Part shown: positions 1 to 5,748 of the stretch, in pieces
Position numbering within the stretch: position 1 is the stretch's first letter
Layout: each line of letters begins with the position of its first letter
From: Anaerolineales bacterium UBA4826
GTDB lineage: Bacteria; Chloroflexota; Anaerolineae; UBA4142
DNA length: 11,225 nucleotides
Assembly (NCBI GenBank): GCA_002400365.1
Contig: DHFK01000161.1
Location: 44,787 to 56,011, forward strand
Direction: 5' to 3'
Position numbers and translations under genes: made by a program
Notes under the pieces: model-generated
Told to the model about the DNA's origin: nothing
Seen by the model: only the letters and a program-made list of their open reading frames with translations
The model's database searches: none

Positions 1-60
1 CGCAAGGTTGGAGCATAAAGCCGTACCACCGCGTAAGAACGATCTACTACTGAGCGGGAG

Positions 61-111
61 AACAGGAGACAAGGAGAGGGGAGAGAAAGCATCACCCTCT
101 CTCCCCCTCTT
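61..111. repeat. Imperfect 8-mer inverted-repeat element upstream of tgt
   Basis: A purine-rich stretch (units such as ACAAGGAG, AGGGGAGA) is followed by a pyrimidine-rich stretch. GGGGAGAGA at 78-86 pairs perfectly with TCTCTCCCC at 98-106 across an 11-nt loop, and flanking bases extend the pairing imperfectly. GGAGACAAGG at 65-74 recurs exactly at 499-508, inside the hairpin element in tgt, so the two may belong to one family. It ends 8 nt before the tgt start and occupies the place where a ribosome binding site would be expected; no Shine-Dalgarno sequence is visible there. Whether it affects tgt expression is not shown by the sequence. Confidence 0.55.
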
Positions 112-119
112 GGTAAATT

Positions 120-1391
120 ATGTCCCTCACATTTGAAATCACCGCCCGCGCCCCCGCCACCCGCGCCCGCGCCGGCATCCTTCACACCGCGCACGGCGAC
201 ATCGAGACGCCGGCGTTCATGGCGGTCGCGACACAAGCCGCGGTCAAAGCGCTGACGCCCGACGATCTCGAAAGCATCGGCGTGCAACTCGTCATTGCGA
301 ACACCTATCATCTCGCGCTGCGACCGGGCGCGGATAAGATCGCGGAACTCGATGGGTTGCACGCGTTTATGAACTGGCAGCATCCGTTGATGACCGACAG
401 CGGCGGCTTTCAAGTGTTCTCTCTCGGCGCGGCGATTCGGGACGGGGTAGGGAAGATCGCGGACATATTCCCCGAAGAAGACACTGACAAGGTGACAAGG
501 AGACAAGGTGACAAGGTGAATCTCTCCTTGTCACCCCGTCACCTTGTCACCCGGTCACCCAATTCCGCTGGAACACCACTGTGTAGAATTGACGACGATG
601 GGGTTACGTTCAAAAGCCACCTCGACGGCGCGGTGATGCGGCTCGATCCCGAGCGCGCGATTCAGATCCAACATCAACTCGGCGCGGATTTCATCCTCGC
701 GTTCGACGAGTGCACCTCGCCGCTCGATACGTACGAGTACACGCGCGCGGCAATGCAGCGCACGCATCGTTGGGCGGAACGTTGCCTCGAACAACACGCC
801 AAGACGCGGCGCGATTATCAATCGCTATTCGGCATCGTACAAGGCGGCGCGTATCGCGATTTGCGCGAGGAGAGCGCACGCGCGATCGGCCGTCTGCCGT
901 TCGAAGGACTCGCCATCGGCGGATCGCTCGGCAAATCGAAAAAAGAGATGCACGCGATCCTGGACTGGACGCTCCCGCTTTTGCCCGACGCCAAGCCGCG
1001 CCACTTGCTCGGCATCGGCGAACTCCAGGATATCGTCGAAGGCGTGGTGCGCGGCATTGACTTGTTCGACTGCGCGTCGCCGACGCGCTGGGCGCGCAAC
1101 GGCGCGTTGCTCGTCTCGCGCGCGCGCGCGGAGAACGCGGAGCAACGCATCAGCATTTCCAACGCGCGCTTTGCGCTGGATCGCGCGCCGATTGATCCGA
1201 ACTGCGATTGCTATACCTGCCAACATTTCTCACGCGCGTACCTGCATCACTTGCACCGCGCGAAAGAGTTGATCTACTATCGGCTCGCTTCGATTCACAA
1301 TCTGCGCTTTATGATGCGCTTTATGCGCGAGGTGCGCGCGGCAATTCGCGCGGGCACGCGCCTAGAAATTGCGCGCGACATTGGAGCGTGA
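120..1391 (+). CDS. tgt: Queuine/preQ1 tRNA-ribosyltransferase (TGT)
   Basis: Exchanges guanine-34 of GUN-anticodon tRNAs for the queuosine precursor preQ1 (bacterial TGT family, cytoplasmic). Seen: the MTDSGGFQVFSL base-recognition motif with Asp93; FILAFDECT; GLAIGGSLGKSK; GIDLFDCASPTRWARNG, with Asp314 matching the family's nucleophile; and the zinc site C362-x-C364-x2-C367 with His393 in IHN, 26 residues later, the spacing known in E. coli TGT. At 423 residues it is longer than the roughly 375 of E. coli TGT. Part of the excess is residues about 122-146, encoded by an in-frame 8-mer inverted-repeat insertion between the SLGAAIRDGVGKIADIF segment and the conserved GVTFKSHLDG. The ATG at 120 gives a natural N-terminus, but no Shine-Dalgarno sequence precedes it, so initiation may be leaderless or weak. 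No other queuosine gene is in view. Confidence 0.97.
   Translation: MSLTFEITARAPATRARAGILHTAHGDIETPAFMAVATQAAVKALTPDDLESIGVQLVIANTYHLALRPGADKIAELDGLHAFMNWQHPLMTDSGGFQVFSLGAAIRDGVGKIADIFPEEDTDKVTRRQGDKVNLSLSPRHLVTRSPNSAGTPLCRIDDDGVTFKSHLDGAVMRLDPERAIQIQHQLGADFILAFDECTSPLDTYEYTRAAMQRTHRWAERCLEQHAKTRRDYQSLFGIVQGGAYRDLREESARAIGRLPFEGLAIGGSLGKSKKEMHAILDWTLPLLPDAKPRHLLGIGELQDIVEGVVRGIDLFDCASPTRWARNGALLVSRARAENAEQRISISNARFALDRAPIDPNCDCYTCQHFSRAYLHHLHRAKELIYYRLASIHNLRFMMRFMREVRAAIRAGTRLEIARDIGA
485..557. repeat. 8-mer inverted-repeat (hairpin) element inserted in frame in tgt
   Basis: Four tandem 8-mers (TGACAAGG, TGACAAGG, AGACAAGG, TGACAAGG; 485-516) are followed, after a 9-nt loop (517-525), by four reverse-complement units (CCTTGTCA, CCCCGTCA, CCTTGTCA, CCCGGTCA; 526-557). 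Of 32 positions, 27 are complementary, with units 2 and 4 perfect. The segment stays open in the tgt frame and encodes a polar stretch around residues 122-146. The third unit starts at codon position 1, where the consensus TGA would be a stop; it reads AGA instead. It looks like an insertion of a small repeat element into a surface loop of the enzyme. Confidence 0.85.
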
Positions 1392-1397
1392 TATAAT
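1369..1397 (+). promoter_or_regulatory. Sigma70-like promoter for the Uma2 gene, overlapping the end of tgt
   Basis: A perfect -10 TATAAT lies at 1392-1397, immediately after the tgt stop codon. It is preceded at a 17-nt spacing by TTGCGC (1369-1374), which matches only the TTG half of the -35 consensus. The hexamer ATTGGA (1380-1385) and its reverse complement TCCAAT (1398-1403) flank the -10 box with 12 nt between them, which could be a small operator. The next start codon is at 1432. Prediction from sequence only. Confidence 0.5.
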
Positions 1398-1431
1398 TCC
1401 AATGATCGGAGAGCGCAAAAGGAGGCGTCCA

Positions 1432-2016
1432 ATGGCACAGTTAGCGAGGCAGTTGTACACACCAGAGGAATACCTGGCGATGGAGGAAACCGCCGATTAC
1501 AAGAGCGAGTTTTTTCGCGGAGAGATCTTTGCGTTGGCGGGCGGCTCGAGCAATCACAATCTGATCACAGGAAATCTTCACACCGCGTTGAACATGGCGC
1601 TGAGAGCCAAGCCGTGCCGCGTATATGTCAACGATATGCGCCTGCTCGTGAGACGGAACGGGCTGTACACCTATCCCGACGTGATGGTGGTCTGCGGCAA
1701 GGTTCAGTTCGTCGAAGGGCGCAACGACACTCTTACCAACCCGGTCCTCATCGTCGAGGTCTTGTCGCCGTCCACGCGCGAATATGATCGAGTGAAAAAG
1801 TTCGCTCTGTACAGGCAACTCGATTCGTTGCGCGACTATGTTCTCGTTGATTCGGACCAAGTCCACGTCACGCACCTGCACCGCTCGGAGGAGAGCGCGC
1901 AGTGGACGATCGAAATGTACGACAATCTCGACGCGGTTCTGCATTTCGGATCGGTGGGATGCGAGATTTCACTCAAGCCAATCTACGACAAGGTGGAATT
2001 CGAAAGTCAGACTTGA
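1432..2016 (+). CDS. Uma2 family protein (PD-(D/E)XK nuclease-like, DUF820)
   Basis: A 194-residue protein of the Uma2/DUF820 family, a restriction-endonuclease-like fold that is strongly expanded in cyanobacteria and Chloroflexota and whose biological role is unsettled. Seen: YTPEEYLAMEE near the N-terminus; EFFRGEIFALAGGSSNHNLITGNL; the nuclease core with Asp83 in TYPDVMVVCG; Glu109 in VLIVEVLSPSTREYD; and a following lysine pair with the FALYRQL helix. The ATG at 1432 is chosen over the upstream in-frame ATG at 1369, which lies inside tgt, because AAAAGGAGG (1417-1425) sits 6 nt before it and the family N-terminus begins there. It has its own promoter and no obvious toxin or antitoxin partner. 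Whether it cleaves DNA cannot be told from sequence. Confidence 0.9.
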   Translation: MAQLARQLYTPEEYLAMEETADYKSEFFRGEIFALAGGSSNHNLITGNLHTALNMALRAKPCRVYVNDMRLLVRRNGLYTYPDVMVVCGKVQFVEGRNDTLTNPVLIVEVLSPSTREYDRVKKFALYRQLDSLRDYVLVDSDQVHVTHLHRSEESAQWTIEMYDNLDAVLHFGSVGCEISLKPIYDKVEFESQT

Positions 2017-2085
2017 TTCATGCCCGGCTCGACCAATACATCGAAGTGGAAACGCTTTAGACCCAAATTGCGTGAGGTTCGATTC

Positions 2086-3486
2086 GTGTCACAACTAGGC
2101 ACTGAAACAAATCCGTTACGCGTCGCCATCATCGGATCAGGTCCCGCGGCGTTCTACGCCGTCGAAGCGCTGTTCAAGCAAACGAATCTTGTCGTGCAGG
2201 TTGACATGTTCGATCGTCTGCCCACGCCGTACGGCTTGGTGCGCTATGGCGTCGCGCCCGATCACCCCAAGATCAAGAGCGTGACCAAGGTGTACGAAAA
2301 ACTCGCCGCGAACCCGCGCTTGCGATTCTTCGGCAACGTCGAGTTCGGCAAGCACGTTTGCCTTTCCGACCTCCGAGAACACTATCATCAGATTCTGTAC
2401 GCGACGGGCGCGCAGACCGATCGTCGCATGGGCATCCCCGGCGAGGATTTGAAGGGCAGTCACCCGGCGACTGAATTTGTCGCATGGTACAACGGTCATC
2501 CTGACTACCGGGATTACGCGTTCGATCTATCGGCGGAACGCGTGGCGGTCGTCGGCATCGGCAATGTCGCGATTGACGTGGCGCGCATCTTGTGCCGCAC
2601 GCCGAAAGAATTGGAAACGACCGACATCGCCGATTACGCGCTCGAAGCCTTGAGGAAGAGCCGGGTCAAAGAAGTGTACCTGCTGGGTCGGCGCGGTCCC
2701 GCGCAAGCCGCGTTCACGAATCCTGAGATCAAAGAAGTCGGCGAGATGGCAGACGCCGACGTGTTTACGCTGCCGGCGGAAACGCAACTGGACGAGTTGG
2801 CCCAAGCCGCCGTGGACAGCGACGCCGATCCCGCTGTCAGGAAAAAAGTGGAAATTCTCCAGGGGTACGCGCTTCACCGGCCCACCGGAAAATCGCGCAG
2901 ACTTTTCATTCGCTTTCTCATTTCGCCGGTCGAATTGATCGGGGACGCGAGTGGGCGCGTGGCCAAGATGCGGCTGGTGCGTAATGTGCTGGTCAAAAGC
3001 GAAACCGGCACGCTCAGCGCCAAGGCAACGGACAAGACCGAAGAACTTGAAATCGGTTTGGTTTTCCGCTCGGTGGGTTATCGCGGGGTCGTCCTGCCGG
3101 ATGTGCCTTTCAACGATCGCTGGGGTGTGATCCTCAACGAAGAGGAACGCGTCATTGACCCGAATTCAAAACTGCCGCGCGTCGGCGAGTACACCGCGGG
3201 TTGGATCAAGCGTGGACCGAGCGGCGTGATCGGCACAAACAAGCCGGATTCGGCGGCGACGGTGAACGCGATGCTGGAGGATTTGCGGCAAGGTTTGACG
3301 CTTCAGCCCGCGCGGCCCGATCTTGCCAGCGCAGAGCACCTGGTCTGCAGTCGCCAGCCCAAGGTCATCACCTTCGCCGATTGGCTGAAACTCGATCAGA
3401 TCGAAGTTGCGAACGGGGCTAAACTAGGTCGTCCGCGTCTAAAGATCACGCGCGTCGAGGATATGCTCAAGGCGCTGGGAGGCTGA
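2086..3486 (+). CDS. fprA: FprA-type NADPH-ferredoxin (adrenodoxin-like) reductase
   Basis: FAD flavoprotein that passes electrons between NADPH and ferredoxin (adrenodoxin reductase/FprA family), in the cytoplasm. Seen, numbering from the GTG at 2086: the FAD-binding motif VAIIGSGPAAFYA near residues 12-24; the family signature RLPTPYGLVRYGVAPDHPKIKSV; the NADP-binding motif VVGIGNVAIDVARIL near 155-169; GRRGPAQAAFTNPE; LVFRSVGYRG; and the C-terminal GWIKRGPSGVIGTNKPDS. At 466 residues it matches the family (456 in M. tuberculosis FprA). An in-frame ATG at 2020 would add 22 residues. I prefer the GTG because GAGG lies about 9 nt upstream of it, the extra residues do not resemble the family, and the ATG has no ribosome binding site. 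It follows the Uma2 gene on the same strand by 69 nt. No ferredoxin or P450 partner is nearby. Confidence 0.93.
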   Translation: MSQLGTETNPLRVAIIGSGPAAFYAVEALFKQTNLVVQVDMFDRLPTPYGLVRYGVAPDHPKIKSVTKVYEKLAANPRLRFFGNVEFGKHVCLSDLREHYHQILYATGAQTDRRMGIPGEDLKGSHPATEFVAWYNGHPDYRDYAFDLSAERVAVVGIGNVAIDVARILCRTPKELETTDIADYALEALRKSRVKEVYLLGRRGPAQAAFTNPEIKEVGEMADADVFTLPAETQLDELAQAAVDSDADPAVRKKVEILQGYALHRPTGKSRRLFIRFLISPVELIGDASGRVAKMRLVRNVLVKSETGTLSAKATDKTEELEIGLVFRSVGYRGVVLPDVPFNDRWGVILNEEERVIDPNSKLPRVGEYTAGWIKRGPSGVIGTNKPDSAATVNAMLEDLRQGLTLQPARPDLASAEHLVCSRQPKVITFADWLKLDQIEVANGAKLGRPRLKITRVEDMLKALGG

Positions 3487-3489
3487 TTG

Positions 3490-3522
3490 AGAGACCAGGT
3501 TTCTTGGAGGAACCTGGTCTCT
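3490..3522. terminator. Hairpin between convergent genes (possible bidirectional terminator)
   Basis: AGAGACCAGGTT (3490-3501) and AACCTGGTCTCT (3511-3522) form a perfect 12-bp stem with a 9-nt loop. It begins 4 nt after the fprA stop and ends 8 nt before the stop of the opposing phospholipase D-like gene, so it is placed to end both transcripts. Neither side has a T-tract, so this is not a classic intrinsic terminator. It may instead be a dispersed palindrome or a transcript-stabilising 3' hairpin. Confidence 0.55.
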
Positions 3523-3529
3523 GCTTATC

Positions 3530-3904
3530 TCAAGGCGTTACACTGGCTTGCGTCCAGAAGCGCGTAAACGCGCTTTCCATCTGGGAGGCGATGTCGCTCT
3601 GCCAAGTGATGATTCCCAGTTCACGATTCTTGTCCATGGACGTGGCGGTGTAATTGATCGAGCCGATGTAGACGATGCGGCTGTCCGCAATCGCCGCTTT
3701 GGCATGTTCGTACGGATTCGCCAGGTAGCGCACCTGACCTCCCGCCGCGTTGATCTTGCCGGCGCTTGCCGCGTTGCCGGCGATGTTGTTCGCGATCAAG
3801 CCCCTGATCTCGACGCCGCGCTGCGCGGCAGCGACCAACGCGTTCACGCAGAGCGATTGATAGCGCAAGTTCCTAGAGATGGGCATTCCGATTCCATCGC
3901 TCAC
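3530..3904 (-). CDS. Phospholipase D-like domain protein, apparently N-truncated
   Basis: A 124-residue protein matching one HKD half of the phospholipase D/nuclease superfamily. Seen: NALVAAAQRGVEIRGLIANN; a complete HKD motif H-x-K-x4-D in HAKAAIADSRIVYIGSINYT; then NRELGII; and a helix ending the domain. Single-HKD nucleases of this superfamily are longer (about 150-180 residues) and begin with a strand-helix unit plus, often, a signal peptide. Both are missing here. The only start is a GTG overlapping the stop of the preceding beta-helix gene by 4 nt (GTGA), and the frame is closed by a TGA at 3941-3943. It is therefore either translationally coupled to its neighbour or the remnant of a larger two-HKD enzyme. 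Without a second HKD it could act only as a dimer. Confidence 0.65.
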   Translation of the reverse strand: MSDGIGMPISRNLRYQSLCVNALVAAAQRGVEIRGLIANNIAGNAASAGKINAAGGQVRYLANPYEHAKAAIADSRIVYIGSINYTATSMDKNRELGIITWQSDIASQMESAFTRFWTQASVTP

Positions 3905-5745
3905 CTGGAAATATACGGCAGGTACAGCAACGAACCAAATTCATCTGCGCCGATGTCTACCTTCGGCAATCCGGGCTTGCCGACCAGCGGACGCGGCTGA
4001 CCATCAATATCGTGGTTGGGCGCGTTCGTGTTCGTCCCCGCGTCGATGGCAGGTGATGGCAGGGTGAGATGAAAAGTTGAATCAAGCCGGGGATTGATGA
4101 CGATATTGGAAGGATCGAGCGAAAAGCCCTTCACGGTGTTGGGATAATCATAAAAGTCATTGAACGTGACGTTGACGGGTATGTTGGCAGTTAGACTAAT
4201 ACCCGTCGTACCCGCAACGCCCAAACCTTGAAGAATGTTGTTCGTCGCGGTCAGCGCCGACCCAACGCGAATGCCCTGTCCCTTGTTATTTGCGAACGTG
4301 TTGTTGACCAAGAATCCCGGACTGTTGCCACGCGCATCGAGTCCGCCCACTGACGTATCGTTGTAGTACGCGTAGTTGTTGCTCACGATCACATTCGTCA
4401 GGGTGTACGGACTGTTGAGAAAATCCAGTCCGCCGCCCAAGCCGTAGTACGGCGAGTTTCCCGCGGCATTGTTGTCGACGCGCGTGGAGTCAATTGTGAC
4501 GGAACTGTTTTGGGCAAACAACCCGCCGCCGTAGCCCTCGTAATTGATCGCGGTCTTGTTGTTCGAGATCTGTCCGCCCTGGATGGTGAGCGTGCTCGTA
4601 TAGACCGCCAAGCCGCCGCCGTTGCCAAAAAGGATGTTGCCATTGGCGGAATTACCCGCGATCACATTGTCGGATAGAATGCCGCGACTGTAAGCGATCT
4701 CAAGCCCACCGCCAGACGGATAGAAGTAATATTTGTAACTCGCCGTATTAGTGACGATGGTGTTCCCGGTCAGAGTGAACGCGGGAGAATGGGTGATGTA
4801 GATGCCTCCACCATAACCGAACGCCCCGCCAAAACTGAAAGCGAAAACTCCATTCGCGGTGTTGCTCATCACGGTGTTCCCCGTCAGATTCACCGGCGCG
4901 TTCGAAACGTACACGCCGCCGCCGTACCCTACGTCGTTTTGCGACGTTGTGCTGGTGATCGCCGCGGCTGAGTTACTCTGAATCGTGTTGCCATTCAGCG
5001 TAACCGGTCCCCCGCCGAGGATCGCAACGCCTCCGCCGTATCCGATGGACGCGGTGACAACATTATGCGCGATCACGTTACCGGTCAGCGTCGCCTGCGA
5101 ATTTTCCAGTTCGATCCCGCCGCCGTACGCGCCGCGCGTGTTTACGCTATTGTTCTGAATGTGATTGTTCGTTAGCGTGGGCGCGCCGCGCTGCACCCAA
5201 ATCCCGCCGCCGAACAAGTAGCCAAGGTTCCCAGTGATGACGTTGTGGCTGACAATCGCGTTGCTGTCTACCAGGCGTATTCCGCCGCCGTGATTGCCGC
5301 CGCCCCCGCCGGTGATCACGAAACCGTCAACGGTTGGCGCGATCGCAGACGGGTTGCCCATCACACCTTGGATGTACACGACTGATATACTTGCCGTTGA
5401 GGGGCGAATGATCGTCACGTTCGCCGTTGGATTGCGACTTGTGAAATCCGCGCAGGTGTAGCCGCCGAGGAGCGTGATCGTCTTGTTGATGTACAAGTTG
5501 TTCTGGGCTTTGGTTTCCGTATATATCCCCGCCGCCACCTGTACCACATCCCCCGGCGCGGCTGCGTCCACTGCGGCTTGGATGCTTTGGAAAAAGCCGC
5601 TGCGCGTATTGCAGACGTGAAGTTCGTTCGCGCGCGGTATGGCCGAGCGCGCCGGCGTCCGATCCAGGAACACCATCAGGCTCGCGGCGACGAATGTCAG
5701 GAACGACGCGAGCCGGATCAAGCGGAGGGTAAGCCGTCGATTCAT
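3901..5745 (-). CDS. Secreted right-handed beta-helix protein with choice-of-anchor Q-like module
   Basis: A 614-residue extracellular protein. A basic, hydrophobic N-terminus (residues about 1-35) looks like a signal peptide. Next comes a pectate-lyase-like start, IQAAVDAAAPGDVVQVAAGIYTET (split here as IQAAVDAAAPGD and VVQVAAGIYTET), then LLGGYTCADF. A long run of beta-helix coils follows, with recurring GGGI/GGGV and N-x-I/V-x2-N patterns over about residues 130-510. The SPAIDAG...DIDGQPRP...DIGADEF module typical of choice-of-anchor Q proteins ends it, followed by the tail LLYLPYISR. No catalytic residues of a polysaccharide lyase are recognisable, so carbohydrate binding or surface adhesion is only a guess. 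The ATG at 5745 is preferred to the GTG at 5748 because AGGTGA lies just upstream. It begins 3 nt after the stop of its paralogue, so the two are probably co-transcribed. Confidence 0.88.
   Translation of the reverse strand: MNRRLTLRLIRLASFLTFVAASLMVFLDRTPARSAIPRANELHVCNTRSGFFQSIQAAVDAAAPGDVVQVAAGIYTETKAQNNLYINKTITLLGGYTCADFTSRNPTANVTIIRPSTASISVVYIQGVMGNPSAIAPTVDGFVITGGGGGNHGGGIRLVDSNAIVSHNVITGNLGYLFGGGIWVQRGAPTLTNNHIQNNSVNTRGAYGGGIELENSQATLTGNVIAHNVVTASIGYGGGVAILGGGPVTLNGNTIQSNSAAAITSTTSQNDVGYGGGVYVSNAPVNLTGNTVMSNTANGVFAFSFGGAFGYGGGIYITHSPAFTLTGNTIVTNTASYKYYFYPSGGGLEIAYSRGILSDNVIAGNSANGNILFGNGGGLAVYTSTLTIQGGQISNNKTAINYEGYGGGLFAQNSSVTIDSTRVDNNAAGNSPYYGLGGGLDFLNSPYTLTNVIVSNNYAYYNDTSVGGLDARGNSPGFLVNNTFANNKGQGIRVGSALTATNNILQGLGVAGTTGISLTANIPVNVTFNDFYDYPNTVKGFSLDPSNIVINPRLDSTFHLTLPSPAIDAGTNTNAPNHDIDGQPRPLVGKPGLPKVDIGADEFGSLLYLPYISR
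5040..5590. repeat. Paralogous DNA segment, partner at about 7580-8135
   Basis: The DNA encoding the N-terminal region of the 614-residue protein aligns with that of the 848-residue protein. At 5197, 5291 and 5451 the offset to the partner is a constant 2544 nt, so there are no indels across that stretch; an offset of 2538 near 5101 shows one 6-nt indel. Protein blocks such as GGGGGNHGGGI, GGGIWVQRGA and LLGGYTCADF are identical or nearly so. A second, shorter similarity links about 3938-4110 with 7180-7350 (the SPAIDAG...IGADEF module). This is a tandem gene duplication with later divergence, not a mobile element. Confidence 0.8.
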
Positions 5746-5748
5746 CAC

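Noticed and set aside
485..557. CRISPR array in the tgt repeat
   Set aside because: Units are only 8 nt, contiguous without spacers, and inverted halfway.
825..1226. Minus-strand open frames opposite tgt
   Set aside because: Arg/Ala-rich composition and no motif; the + strand carries all TGT catalytic and zinc-site residues.
1432..3486. Toxin-antitoxin or defence system formed by the Uma2 gene and its neighbour
   Set aside because: The neighbour is a standard ferredoxin reductase, and no defence-type gene lies nearby.
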